64,000 bases of DNA from Streptomyces lacrimifluminis (GTDB taxonomy: Bacteria > Actinomycetota > Actinomycetes > Streptomycetales > Streptomycetaceae), in NCBI RefSeq assembly GCF_014646095.1, contig NZ_BMMU01000018.1:62358-126357 (forward strand), read 5' to 3'. The notes below the pieces were generated by a model. That model was given only the letters and a program-made list of their open reading frames with translations, was not told the origin of the DNA and did no database searches. The position numbers and the translations under genes were made by a program. Shown piece by piece: positions 16,114-25,527 of this stretch (positions are counted from its first letter, which is position 1; the number at the start of each line of letters is the position of its first letter).

Positions 16114-18644
16114 GCGCGGTCTCCTTCGCTGCTGTCTCTGCCGGTTCCGGAGCCTCGGGCGGCTCCGCGGCCGGATGACCTGCCGCCGCCGCGCACCCAG
16201 CCGTCGCGGTAGGCCACCATGCGGTCCCGTACGGCCTCGGGGGTGCGCTTCTCCTCGCTCCGGGAATCCGGCGTCCGGGTCGGCTTGTCAGGGCGCTGTT
16301 CGCGCAGTTGCGGCGCGAGGTGCGCCTGTCGCACGCGCCGTGGGAGGTCGTCGGACTCCTCCCCGTCGCCGGGGTCCTCGGGTGGACGGTGCAGCCGCAA
16401 AGCGGTGACTCCTGGCGGTGGGGTTTCGGGGGCGGTCTCCGCCGGGGCCTGCGCGTGAGCCACCAGTGCGGGGCGGTCCGCCGACGCCTGGACAGGTTCC
16501 TGGTGCGGGGCGGCGGCAGCGGGCACGCGCGCGTACTCGCGTTCGACGGCCGGCTCCCGGTCCACCGCTGCGCGGGGGGCGCGTTCCGCCGCGCCACCGT
16601 GCAGCAGACCCGTGGGCAGCAGGACGACCGCGGTGGTGCCGCCGTAGGGCGAGGTCCGCAGGTGCACCTTGATGCCGTGCCGCGCGGCGAGTCGGCTGAC
16701 CACGAAGAGGCCGAGCCGGTCGCTGTCGAACAGGTCGAGCGTCTCGGACTGTTCGATGCGGCGGTTCGCCTCGGCGAGGGTCTCCTTGCCCATTCCCAGT
16801 CCCCGGTCCTCGACCTCCACGGCGTAGCCGTTGCCGACCGGCTCGCCGGTGATGCGCACCCTGGTGTGCGGAGGTGAGAACTGGGCGGCGTTCTCGACGA
16901 TCTCGGCAAGGAGATGCGTGAGGTCGGCGACCGCCGCGCCGGTGACGGACGCCTCGGGGAACTGGCGTACCTCCACGCGCGCGTAGTCCTCGACTTCGGA
17001 GACCGCGGCGCGGACCACGTTCGTCAGGGAGACCGGCAGCCGCCAGGCCCGGCCGGGTGCCGCTCCGGAGAGGATGATCAGGCTCTCCGCGTGGCGCCGC
17101 ATACGCGTGGTGAGGTGGTCGAGCCGGAACAGGTCGCTGAGTTCGTTGGGGTCGTCGGACCTGCGCTCCATGCTGTCGAGGAGGCTCAGTTGGCGGTGGA
17201 CGAGGACCTGACTGCGGCGCGCGAGGTTGACGAAGACCCCGGAGATGCCGCTGGCCAGTTCCGCGCGTTCCACGGCGGCGCGCAGGGCGGCGCGGTGCAC
17301 GGTGCCGAGGGCCTCCGCGACCTGTTCGGTCTCGTCCTCGGCGGGTGGTCCGGGGGGTGCCTCGGCCCGGATGTCGATCTCCTCTCCCGCACGCAGCTTC
17401 AGCATGGCCTGCGGGAGTTTGTGGCGGGCGATCTCCAGAGCGGTGTTGCGCAGACTCACCAGCTCGACGACGAGGCCGCGCCCGATGCGTACGGAGATCA
17501 CCAGGGACGCGACGACGGAGGCGAGGCCGAACAGCACCGCGGCGCCGGCCGGGGTGAGCAGGCCCCGGGTGAAGGGGTCGGCCCGGTCCGCGACGTCGTG
17601 GCCCGCGTCCGCCTCGATGGCTCGCATGCCGCCCTGCACGCGTGCGTGTGCCTTGGTCCAGCCGGCTTCGGGCGCGGCTGCGTTCACCTTGGTCCCCGGG
17701 AGGGCGCCGAGCACCTTGTCCTCGACGGCGGCCAGCGTGGCGTACGCGGTGCTTGCCGCGACGTTCTGCCAGGTGGCCCGTTCCGGGCCGCGCAGGTCCG
17801 AGGCACTGGCTTCGATGAGGGTGCGTCGGGTGTCGACGGCTCCGGTGAACAGCCGTAGCCGTGGTCCGTCGAGGCGCCCGGCGAGCCGCGCACCGGCGAG
17901 AACGGCGTCCTCCTGGGCCAACGCCTCTCCCGCGCGGGAGAACTCGAGCAGTACGCGCGCGTCGGAGCCGAGTTCGGCGTCCTGGATGCCGGTGAGCGCG
18001 CCACCCACGGCGAACGCAGCCGAGATGCTCCTGGTGTACCGCGCATACGTCTCGGCCCAGCCGGTGCTGCGGTCGAGTACCGAGGTCCGCAGCGTGCGCA
18101 GTTGTTCGACACCGACGACGAAGGTCTCCAGACGCTCCGCGACTCCGGCGGGCAGTTCCTCGCCGTCGGCGACGGTGTTGCTGCCACCGAGGCGCAGCTT
18201 CGCCACGGTCCGGTCGGTGTGCTCGCCGAGTGTCCTGAGGTCGGTCCCCGGCACGGCGGCCGGATCGGTGGCATGGCGTACGGCGGCCGTGCGTTCGGCC
18301 TGAAGTGCGGCGACGACGGCGGCGACCGGCGCGCGCACCTGGGAGTCGACGCGCTGCAACTGCCGCAGCCGGGCGACGTCCTGGGCCGTGGTGACGGTGG
18401 CGTACGCCCACAGCGCGAGCAGCGAGACAACCGGCACCATCAGAAGGCAGACGATCTTGGCGCGGACACTTCCTGGCCGTAGGCGCCAGCGTCCCGCGCG
18501 TATGGGCACCTCGTCGGGCAGGGTGCCGAGGGATTCCTCGGAGTCTTCGTCGGCCGGCGGACCGGCGTGCGCGCGGCGTCCGCGCACCGGGGGCGGGGGC
18601 GCCGTCCCGGCGCCGGGTATCGGGGTCCTACGGGGTGTGCGCAT
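16110..18644 (-). CDS. cvnA: Conservon sensor kinase-like protein CvnA
   Basis: Membrane sensor of 844 residues. A Pro-rich cytosolic start is followed by a first transmembrane helix (IVCLLMVPVVSLLALWAYA), a nitrate/sulfonate-sensor-like extracellular region (about 55-330), a second helix (AAVLFGLASVVASLVISV), a HAMP-like linker, a dimerisation region (LFRLDHLTTRMRRHAESL) and an HATPase_c domain with the N box (IVENAAQFSPPH) and G box (EDRGLGMG). No response regulator lies nearby; signalling is thought to pass to CvnB-D. The tail of ~190 residues is Pro/Arg-rich and disordered. ATG at 18644 with a strong GAGGAGG. Confidence 0.93.
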   Translation of the reverse strand: MRTPRRTPIPGAGTAPPPPVRGRRAHAGPPADEDSEESLGTLPDEVPIRAGRWRLRPGSVRAKIVCLLMVPVVSLLALWAYATVTTAQDVARLRQLQRVDSQVRAPVAAVVAALQAERTAAVRHATDPAAVPGTDLRTLGEHTDRTVAKLRLGGSNTVADGEELPAGVAERLETFVVGVEQLRTLRTSVLDRSTGWAETYARYTRSISAAFAVGGALTGIQDAELGSDARVLLEFSRAGEALAQEDAVLAGARLAGRLDGPRLRLFTGAVDTRRTLIEASASDLRGPERATWQNVAASTAYATLAAVEDKVLGALPGTKVNAAAPEAGWTKAHARVQGGMRAIEADAGHDVADRADPFTRGLLTPAGAAVLFGLASVVASLVISVRIGRGLVVELVSLRNTALEIARHKLPQAMLKLRAGEEIDIRAEAPPGPPAEDETEQVAEALGTVHRAALRAAVERAELASGISGVFVNLARRSQVLVHRQLSLLDSMERRSDDPNELSDLFRLDHLTTRMRRHAESLIILSGAAPGRAWRLPVSLTNVVRAAVSEVEDYARVEVRQFPEASVTGAAVADLTHLLAEIVENAAQFSPPHTRVRITGEPVGNGYAVEVEDRGLGMGKETLAEANRRIEQSETLDLFDSDRLGLFVVSRLAARHGIKVHLRTSPYGGTTAVVLLPTGLLHGGAAERAPRAAVDREPAVEREYARVPAAAAPHQEPVQASADRPALVAHAQAPAETAPETPPPGVTALRLHRPPEDPGDGEESDDLPRRVRQAHLAPQLREQRPDKPTRTPDSRSEEKRTPEAVRDRMVAYRDGWVRGGGRSSGRGAARGSGTGRDSSEGDRA

Positions 18645-18705
18645 GGCCTCCTCGCTCGTAGTGGTTCGGGGTGTGCCCGAGGCGTCGCCGACCCGGTGCA
18701 CGCCT

Positions 18706-19482
18706 CTAACGGGCAGCGACGCTGTCGACCAGCCGCTGGGCGGACGCGGATGCCTCGCGTTCCCCGGCCGACGGCGACAACGCGACGAACGCCGAGGTCA
18801 GGAAGAGATAGGACCCGAGGCCGACGGCGAGGGGGAAGATGAACTGCATCGCCGTGGCCCCGGGCAGCGTCCCGCCGGAGGGCGTGACGTCCACGTGCAC
18901 CGCGAACATCCCGGTGTAGTGCATGCTGCTGACGGCCGCCCCCATGACGAGCGAGGCGACGGTCACCGCGATCGGTGACTTGATGTTGAGAGCCGCCCAC
19001 AGGGCCGCGGTGGCCGCCACGACGGCGATCACCACGGAGAGCACGACGAGCGCCGGGTCGTACTTCACGTCACCGTGCAGCCGTACCGCGGCCATGCCGA
19101 GGTAGTGCATGCTCGCCACGCCCAGCCCGGTGGTGAGTCCACCGACGAAGAGCGCGCGGGCGCGGTCGTGCCCGTAGCCGACGGCGAAGACCCCGGTGGA
19201 GACGACGACCATGGCGACAAGGAGGCTGAGGATGGTCAGCGGCACGTCGTAGCGGATGCCGGTGCCGCGGACGCTGAAGCCGAGCATGGCCACGAAGTGC
19301 ATGGTCCAGATGCCGGTGCCGATCGCGGAGGCCGCGGTGACGAGCCAGTTGCGGCGCGAGCGGCCGGTCGCAGCGAGCGCACGGACGGTGCAGCGCAGCC
19401 CGAGGGCGGCGCCCATACAGGCCATCACGTATGACAGTACGGGGGTCAGCCAGCCGAAGGTGGCGTGGTCCAGGTGTCCCAT
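18706..19482 (-). CDS. MHYT-domain integral membrane protein
   Basis: Seven-helix MHYT-type membrane protein of about 258 residues. The three signature repeats are visible as WTMHFVAMLGF, ASMHYLGMAAV and SSMHYTGMFAV, each at the outer edge of a helix; the family is proposed to bind copper and sense a diatomic gas or oxygen. No GGDEF, EAL or kinase output domain follows, so it would need a partner. It ends 61 bp upstream of cvnA on the same strand and may be co-transcribed with the conservon. Start uncertain: ATG at 19482 or GTG at 19488, neither with a clear ribosome binding site. Confidence 0.9.
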   Translation of the reverse strand: MGHLDHATFGWLTPVLSYVMACMGAALGLRCTVRALAATGRSRRNWLVTAASAIGTGIWTMHFVAMLGFSVRGTGIRYDVPLTILSLLVAMVVVSTGVFAVGYGHDRARALFVGGLTTGLGVASMHYLGMAAVRLHGDVKYDPALVVLSVVIAVVAATAALWAALNIKSPIAVTVASLVMGAAVSSMHYTGMFAVHVDVTPSGGTLPGATAMQFIFPLAVGLGSYLFLTSAFVALSPSAGEREASASAQRLVDSVAAR

Positions 19483-19625
19483 GACCACGGGACGCTAGTG
19501 GGGGCACGGGAGCACAAAGGGGGCGCATTTCGAAAGGTATTGAAATATGGCAGGGAATTGCGCCTGAACGATCGCGTCCAGCTCGAACGTGTGCGCCGCG
19601 GGCTACTTCTCGTCCGTGCGGGATC

Positions 19626-20234
19626 ATGCGGAACATGAGCGACGACCACACACACGTCCAGGAGTTCTTCGCCGCCCGCGCGGCCGACTGGGACAGCAGG
19701 TTCCCGGACGACGGACCCGCCCACGCCGCCGCGGTCGCCGAGTTGCGGCTGTGCGAGGGGGCCCGGGTGCTGGACGCGGGCTGTGGCACCGGACGGGCTC
19801 TGGCGCCGCTGCGTGCCGCAGTGGGGCCTACGGGAGTGGTCCTGGGCGTGGATCTGACTCCGGCCATGCTGGAGGCCGCGGTGCGAGCCGGACGGAACCT
19901 CGACGGGCAGTTGCTGCTCGCCGACGCGGCCACTCTTCCGCTGCGTTCGGAGTCCCTCGACGCCGTGTTCGCGGCGGGCCTGATCGCGCATCTGCCTCAG
20001 CCCGGCGAGAATCTGCGGGAACTCGCGCGCGTGGTCCGCCCCGGAGGCACCCTGGCGCTGTTCCACCCGATCGGCAGGGCCGCTCTGGCCGCCCGGCAGG
20101 GCAGACGTATCACCCCGGACGACCTGCGCGCGGAGGCCAACCTCGGTCCGCTGCTGGCCGGTTCCGGGTGGCGGATGACGTCCTATGCGGACGAGGACGC
20201 ACGGTTTCTGGTGCTGGCCGTGCGACCGGCCTGA
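19626..20234 (+). CDS. Class I SAM-dependent methyltransferase
   Basis: Rossmann-fold methyltransferase of the Methyltransf_11 type, 202 residues. Motif I is VLDAGCGTGRAL, the acidic end of strand 2 is VDLTPAMLEAA, the strand-4 region is LDAVFAAGLIAHLP, and the post-motif is VVRPGGTLALFHP. The substrate cannot be inferred. Start at the ATG at 19626; an in-frame ATG at 19635 (MSDDHTHV) is equally possible. It stands alone, divergent from the MHYT gene. Confidence 0.87.
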   Translation: MRNMSDDHTHVQEFFAARAADWDSRFPDDGPAHAAAVAELRLCEGARVLDAGCGTGRALAPLRAAVGPTGVVLGVDLTPAMLEAAVRAGRNLDGQLLLADAATLPLRSESLDAVFAAGLIAHLPQPGENLRELARVVRPGGTLALFHPIGRAALAARQGRRITPDDLRAEANLGPLLAGSGWRMTSYADEDARFLVLAVRPA

Positions 20235-20367
20235 CCCGGGCGGTCGTCGACATGCGGGGCGCCTCACCGCACATGCCCTCTTCTGCCGCCGGAACTCCAT
20301 CTCTACGTTGGACCGCAGCAGATGAAACGATCAACCGTGGCAACCGCACAGGGGGAAGGTGGTCCGC

Positions 20368-20664
20368 ATGTTCGGCGGTATCCATAAATCGTTCACCGGT
20401 TTCCTCCGTTCGTGGCGCTCGGAAACGAGCCCGGGGCGGGAGAAGCGCACACACAATCTCTTCGAGGCCGCTGCCGTGTACGTGTCGGCGTGTGCGGAGG
20501 ACGACCAGGACCAGATGGACGAGGCCGTGGCCTGGGTGTCCCCGGAGGCGCTGTCGTTCGGCGTGAACGAGCTGGCGTGCCGTGCCGTCATCGCGCTGGC
20601 CAGAGAGCGCGACGAGTCGCCGCGGACGGTCGCCCGGGACCTTCTCGGGCTGCCGACGACCTGA
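20368..20664 (+). CDS. Small hypothetical protein
   Basis: Unrecognised soluble protein of 98 residues. The ATG at 20368 follows GGGGGAAGG. The N-terminal 25 residues are basic (FGGIHKSFTGFLRSWRSE), followed by a helical stretch (NLFEAAAVYVSACAEDDQDQ) and a C-terminal helical segment (LACRAVIALARERDESPRTV) that has some look of a helix-turn-helix. Codon use is normal for this genome. No function is proposed. Confidence 0.65.
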   Translation: MFGGIHKSFTGFLRSWRSETSPGREKRTHNLFEAAAVYVSACAEDDQDQMDEAVAWVSPEALSFGVNELACRAVIALARERDESPRTVARDLLGLPTT

Positions 20665-20799
20665 CCGAAGCGGGTACATCCGGTCGATTCCCCCTGCCCG
20701 GCAGGAAAGCAGCAGCTCCGGGTGGGGTGGGAGTCGTGACAACGGCCTTCCGCTCGGATTAGGGTGCGCGCCGATGGACGAACCGATGGGGAGGCTGGG

Positions 20800-21705
20800 A
20801 TGGCAGAGACGGACGAGGGAGCCGTCGCCACCGCGGACGACGCGCTCTATGTGCTCACGGCGATACTGCTGACGCCCGCGCAGTTCCCGAGCGTGCTGGG
20901 CGACGACTATCCGGAGGCATGTGCGGCGCTCGGCCTCGCGCCTCTCGCCGACGGGTACGGGCTGGTGCTCGGCCAGGACGGCGACGGCGCGCGGTGGACG
21001 GTGGTCATCGACGATGTCTCCCTGGTCGCGGTCGCGATCGCGTCGTGGGACTGCGGCATGGAGTACGACCTGTCGCCGGAGGAGCACACGGTCGTCGCGG
21101 CCCTGCCCGGCTGGCCTCTCGCGGTCGCCGTCGCGGCTCCCGACGTACCCGCCCCGCACGACCCGGGCCCCGAACTCACCGACCGGCCGCCGCTCACTCC
21201 GCCGGACACCGCTTCGTGGGGCCCGGCACAGCGGCGTCTGGGCGCCGACGAGATCGCGCGCCAGTGGGCGGTCTGGCGGGAACAGCTCAGCGACGAGGAC
21301 TTCACACCTCCGGGTGGCAGGTCAGCGACGCCCGAGGACGAGTCGGACGCGGCTGGGGCGAACACGGATCGGGCTGTGGACGCCACAGACTCGGCCGAGG
21401 ACACCCCGGGCCGGGCCGAGGGCACCGTGAACCGGCCCCGTGCCGGCATCCGGCGCGTCCTCGCGGAGGTACGCGCGTACGTGGACACTCCTCCGCCTCT
21501 CGGCCGTGTCCGCTCCTCCTTCGCTCCGGAGGGCGCGCGGACACTGCGCGCCGACGGTCCCGGCTGGTCGATGGTGGCCAGGACGGACGACATCGCCTTC
21601 GTCCTGCTCGACGACGAGCCCGGAGAGGTGCTTCCGGTCGGCCGGGGCCCGGAGCTGCCCGGTCTCCTCGAAGCGCTCGACAAGATGGCCGTACGGCCCA
21701 GCTGA
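20800..21705 (+). CDS. Conserved hypothetical protein
   Basis: Unrecognised protein of 301 residues. ATG at 20800 with GGGGAGG upstream. It has an N-terminal globular part (about 1-125, including DALYVLTAILLTPAQFPSVL and WDCGMEYDLSPEEHTVVAA), a Pro/Asp-rich linker (about 125-210) and a C-terminal globular part (GARTLRADGPGWSMVARTDD through LPGLLEALDKMA). No membrane segment or signal. The ends look folded and the middle disordered. It is followed by a strong terminator. Confidence 0.7.
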   Translation: MAETDEGAVATADDALYVLTAILLTPAQFPSVLGDDYPEACAALGLAPLADGYGLVLGQDGDGARWTVVIDDVSLVAVAIASWDCGMEYDLSPEEHTVVAALPGWPLAVAVAAPDVPAPHDPGPELTDRPPLTPPDTASWGPAQRRLGADEIARQWAVWREQLSDEDFTPPGGRSATPEDESDAAGANTDRAVDATDSAEDTPGRAEGTVNRPRAGIRRVLAEVRAYVDTPPPLGRVRSSFAPEGARTLRADGPGWSMVARTDDIAFVLLDDEPGEVLPVGRGPELPGLLEALDKMAVRPS

Positions 21706-21712
21706 GCCCCGC

Positions 21713-21756
21713 GGCCGACGCCGCCCGGATCTTTTGTGTTCCGGGCGGCGTTCGGC
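21713..21756. terminator. Strong hairpin terminator
   Basis: Inverted repeat with a perfect 12-bp core: ACGCCGCCCGGA (21718-21729) pairs with 21740-21751 around a 10-base T-rich loop. It extends by another five pairs (GCCGA/TCGGC) past a one-base bulge. It lies between convergent genes. Confidence 0.8.
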
Positions 21757-21828
21757 ACGCCGATCGCCCTGCGGGCCACGCGGGGCGTCAGCCGGAGTGA
21801 AGCACGCTCGCCTCCGGACGGCTGCGCC

Positions 21829-22011
21829 TCAGCGGCCGATCTCCTTGCGGGTGACGCGGCGCAGCCTGCGCCGCTGTGCGGGGTCCAGTGCGAGATAGGC
21901 AGCCGCCGGGACTCCCAGCACTATCAGCAGCGCGGCCCACCAGGGCAACCAGATCCACAGGATGATCCCGGCTGCCACGCCTCCTGCGGCGATCTTCGCG
22001 TTCCTCGACAT
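21829..22011 (-). CDS. Small membrane protein
   Basis: A 60-residue protein with one long or two short hydrophobic segments (GGVAAGIILWIWLPWWAALL and LIVLGVPAAAYLAL) and a basic C-terminus (RRRLRRVTRKEIGR), so the tail should be cytosolic. A near-ideal ribosome binding site (AAGGAGG, 8 bases before the ATG) makes it a convincing gene despite its size. No function is known. Confidence 0.75.
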   Translation of the reverse strand: MSRNAKIAAGGVAAGIILWIWLPWWAALLIVLGVPAAAYLALDPAQRRRLRRVTRKEIGR

Positions 22012-22117
22012 GAGTGTCGCCTCCTTCGCGGCCAGTGCCGCTCTCTGCCATCAAAAACGGGTCCGCGCCTCCCACGGTTCCGGATCGCGACCCTGAGACG
22101 TCCCTGAGACTCGCCCC

Positions 22118-22429
22118 CTACTCGTCCCTGAGGGGCTGTCCCACCTCGTACAAGTGCCGCAGAACCTGCCGGTGCGAGTTGACGAGCCCCGTCTCCGTAT
22201 AGGGGATACCCAACTCACGGCAGTAGGCGCGCATCGTCGGCCGCGCGAGCCGTAAACGAGGGCGGGGCATGCTCGGGAAGAGGTGGAGGCCGATCAGGGC
22301 CTGGTGCAGGGCGGCGAAGGCGAGTGCCTCACCTGGCGGGAGACAGGTCAGCAGCCGCGTCTCGCTGCCACCGGACTGCGCGGCGGAGGTCCCCGGAGGC
22401 CCGGCGGCGAGGAGGACGGCCTCGGGCAT
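22118..22429 (-). pseudogene. Fatty-acid desaturase remnant with internal deletion
   Basis: An open frame of 103 codons whose C-terminal ~75 residues match the end of membrane acyl-CoA/fatty-acid desaturases: HLFPSMPRPRLRLARP, AYCRELGIPYTETGL and RQVLRHLYEVGQPLR. Just before this, FAALHQALIGL resembles the helix that in intact enzymes lies well upstream (FxxxHQxLFGLY...), joined directly to HLFPSMPRP. The region carrying the intervening histidine box, and everything N-terminal, is missing, so it cannot be active. An AGGAGA site before the ATG at 22429 may still allow translation. Family assignment is from memory. Confidence 0.7.
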
Positions 22430-22674
22430 GGCCGGTCTCCTGGTCTCTTCGGGGATCGGCTGACCTGAGGCAACGCACGAAGCAGTCACCTTTGGCGACC
22501 CGTCGCCACCACTCGTGCCTCGCGGTGGAACGCGCGCCATTCCCAAGGGATTGATGGCACCCCGGCAAAGGTGACCCGGGTCACCGCCCAGGGATGCCGG
22601 GCAGGTTGCCGAAGTGCTGTACCCTCGGCGACTCGAACCCCCAGTAGTCAAATTTGAGGAATGCGGCCATCGCT

Positions 22675-25527
22675 GTGCAGAGGATTCCCGCGGCAACCCC
22701 TTCCCAGATCTCCGAACTGGCCCGCTGCTGTGCCGTGTTCGTGCCCGGCGATCCGGCCCGCACCGGCCTGGTCGCGTTCTGGCGGCCCGACGGCGACGCG
22801 CCGCCCGCCGTGGCCGCCGGAACCGTCGACGACCTGACCGTGGTCCTGCCCGGCGACCATGGTGTCGAACGGACACAGGTGACCGCCGTCCTGCTCCCGG
22901 TACGTACGGCGTTGCCTGTCCTCACGCGGGCGCGTGGCGCCGCGCAGGGCCACAGGGCGACGGCGTTCTGGGGTACGGCCGGCGTTCTCGCCCTGCAACT
23001 GGCCGCTCGCGGACTGCTGTTGCCCGGGCTCTCCGCGGGGGATAACGACGCCTGGCGGGCCGGGCCGCTCGGCGCGGCGGACGTGGAGCGCGTTCGCGAA
23101 CTCGCCGCCGCGATGCCCCCGGAGGCGCATTCCGTGCCGCTGGAGGGCACGGAGCCGCCGCGACTGCCCGACCCGGAGCGGCTGCTGCGTGCCTTCCTGG
23201 ACGCGGTGGCCGACGCACTGCCCCGCTCCCCCGCCGCCTCGCTCGCCGCAGGCGGGGCGGCCTACGCCGGGCCGGAACCGCAGCACCTGCCGGAGCAGCG
23301 TGTATGGGCCTCCGAGGTCGCCGCCGGGCACGACGCGGGCGTACGGATCTCACTGCGGCTGGAGGTACCGGGGTTGGCGTCGGCCCTGCCGGACGAGACT
23401 GCCCTGCGGTTCCGGGCCGTGCTCCAGGTGCACAGTGTGAGCGAGCCCGGACTCGTCGCGGACGCCGCCGAGGTATGGGCTTCGGCCCGCGGCTTCGGCC
23501 CGCGCGCGCGGATGGACGCCCTGCTCGCTCTGCGCCGTGCGGCCCGGACCTGGCCGCCGCTCACACCGCTGCTCTCCGCAGCCGTGCCCGACGCCGTCGA
23601 ACTGGCCGACGAAGAGGTCACCGAGTTGCTCGGGGAGGGCGCCCGCGCCCTGTCCGCCGCCGGGGTCGAGGTGCACTGGCCCAAGGAGCTGGCCCGCAAG
23701 CTGACGGCCCGCGCGGTCGTCGGTCCACCCGACGAGGGCACGAGCCCAGGGAAGGCCCCGTCGGACACGCCCTCGTTCCTGTCCGCCGACGCGCTGCTCG
23801 CCTTCAACTGGCGGTTCGCACTGGGCAACCAGCAGCTCACGCGCGAGGAGCTGGACCGGCTCGCCGAGGCGAACCGCCCCGTGGTGCGACTGCGTGACCA
23901 GTGGGTCCTCGTCGACCCTCGGGAGATACACCGCGCCCACGCACAGCAGGACCGCAAGATCACCCCCGTCGACGCTCTCAGCGCCGCTCTGACGGGCTCA
24001 ACGGAGGTGGACGGCCGCTCGGTCGAGGTGCGGCCCACCGGGTGGCTGGCGGCCTTGCGGGACCGCATCTCGGAACCGGACGCACAGGCCCCGGTCGGTC
24101 AGCCGGCCGCGCTCGCCGCCACACTGCGCGACTACCAGCTGCGGGGACTCAACTGGCTGGCCCGGACGACCTCCCTGGGACTCGGCTGCTGTCTGGCCGA
24201 CGACATGGGGCTCGGCAAGACGATCACACTGATCGCTCTGCATCTGCACCGGCAGACCGACACGTCGGCGGCGGGGCCCACTCTCGTCGTCTGTCCGACC
24301 TCCCTCATGGGCAACTGGCAGCGCGAGATCGAACGGTTCGCGCCCGGTACGCCCGTGCGCCGCTTCCACGGGTCACGGCGCAGCCTGGAGGCCCTGGCCG
24401 ACGGCGAGTTCGTGCTCACCACGTACGGCACGATGCGCCTGGACGCGCGGCGGCTGGCCGAGGTGCCGTGGGGCATGGTGGTGGCGGACGAGGCACAGCA
24501 CGTCAAGAACCCGTACTCGGAGACGGCCCGGGAGCTGCGTTCCATCGGTGCACGCGCACGCGTGGCGCTCACCGGCACACCGGTGGAGAACAACCTGTCG
24601 GAACTGTGGGCGATCCTCGACTGGACGACCCCGGGACTGCTGGGCCGGCTGGGCACCTTCCGCTCGCGGTACGCGCAGTCCGTCGAGGGAGGTCAGGACC
24701 CGGCCGCCGCGGAGCGTCTGGCCCGGCTCGTGCGCCCGTTCCTGCTGCGGCGGCGCAAGTCGGACCCGGGCATCGCTCCCGAGCTGCCGCCGAAGACGGA
24801 GACCGACCGCGCCGTGTCGCTCACCAAGGAGCAGACGGGGCTGTACGAGGCCGTCGTGCGGGAGACGCTCGCGGAGATCTCCGGCGCCGACAACATGGTG
24901 CGGCGCGGGCTGATCGTGAAGCTGCTGACCGGCCTCAAGCAGATCTGCAACCATCCGGCGCAGTTCCTTAAGGAGGACCGACCGAAAATCGCGGGACGCT
25001 CCGGGAAGCTGGAACTGCTGGACGAGTTGCTCGACACCATCCTCTCCGAAGGAGCGAGCGTTCTGGTCTTCACCCAGTACGTGCAGATGGCGCGGCTCCT
25101 GGAACGGCATCTGGCGGCACGCGGAGTGCCCACGCAGTTTCTCCACGGCGGCACGCCCGTCGCGGAACGCGAGGCGATGGTGGAACGTTTCCAGGAGGGG
25201 CGAGTGCCTGTCTTCCTGCTGTCCCTGAAGGCCGCCGGCACCGGCCTGAACCTGACCAGGGCCGAGCACGTCGTGCACTACGACCGCTGGTGGAACCCCG
25301 CGGTCGAGGCCCAGGCCACGGACCGCGCGTACCGCATCGGCCAGAACCGCCCCGTGCAGGTGCACCGCCTGATCGCCGAGGGCACGATCGAGGACCGCAT
25401 CGCCGAAATGCTGAACCGCAAACAGGCACTGGCCGACGCGGTGCTCGGCTCCGGTGAGGCCGCGCTCACGGAACTCACGGACGACGAACTGGCCGACCTG
25501 GTACGACTGCGAGGGGGCGCGCGATGA
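22675..25527 (+). CDS. SNF2-family helicase-like ATPase
   Basis: SWI2/SNF2 ATPase of about 950 residues. An N-terminal ~450-residue region typical of the bacterial group precedes the ATPase core. Core motifs: LADDMGLGKT (I), VVADEAQHVKN (II, DEAQ), ALTGTPVENNLSELW (III), VFTQYVQMARLLERHL and LSLKAAGTGLNLTRAEHV (V), and QATDRAYRIGQ (VI). Such proteins translocate on double-stranded DNA and probably remodel protein-DNA complexes. Start uncertain: GTG at 22675 or TTG at 22654, neither with a good ribosome binding site. It overlaps the SWIM gene in ATGA. Confidence 0.92.
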   Translation: MQRIPAATPSQISELARCCAVFVPGDPARTGLVAFWRPDGDAPPAVAAGTVDDLTVVLPGDHGVERTQVTAVLLPVRTALPVLTRARGAAQGHRATAFWGTAGVLALQLAARGLLLPGLSAGDNDAWRAGPLGAADVERVRELAAAMPPEAHSVPLEGTEPPRLPDPERLLRAFLDAVADALPRSPAASLAAGGAAYAGPEPQHLPEQRVWASEVAAGHDAGVRISLRLEVPGLASALPDETALRFRAVLQVHSVSEPGLVADAAEVWASARGFGPRARMDALLALRRAARTWPPLTPLLSAAVPDAVELADEEVTELLGEGARALSAAGVEVHWPKELARKLTARAVVGPPDEGTSPGKAPSDTPSFLSADALLAFNWRFALGNQQLTREELDRLAEANRPVVRLRDQWVLVDPREIHRAHAQQDRKITPVDALSAALTGSTEVDGRSVEVRPTGWLAALRDRISEPDAQAPVGQPAALAATLRDYQLRGLNWLARTTSLGLGCCLADDMGLGKTITLIALHLHRQTDTSAAGPTLVVCPTSLMGNWQREIERFAPGTPVRRFHGSRRSLEALADGEFVLTTYGTMRLDARRLAEVPWGMVVADEAQHVKNPYSETARELRSIGARARVALTGTPVENNLSELWAILDWTTPGLLGRLGTFRSRYAQSVEGGQDPAAAERLARLVRPFLLRRRKSDPGIAPELPPKTETDRAVSLTKEQTGLYEAVVRETLAEISGADNMVRRGLIVKLLTGLKQICNHPAQFLKEDRPKIAGRSGKLELLDELLDTILSEGASVLVFTQYVQMARLLERHLAARGVPTQFLHGGTPVAEREAMVERFQEGRVPVFLLSLKAAGTGLNLTRAEHVVHYDRWWNPAVEAQATDRAYRIGQNRPVQVHRLIAEGTIEDRIAEMLNRKQALADAVLGSGEAALTELTDDELADLVRLRGGAR

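Noticed and set aside
22600..22660. GGTTCGAGTCG-like T-loop sequence suggesting a tRNA on the minus strand
   Set aside because: The flanking bases do not pair to form a T-arm and no acceptor stem or anticodon arm could be drawn.
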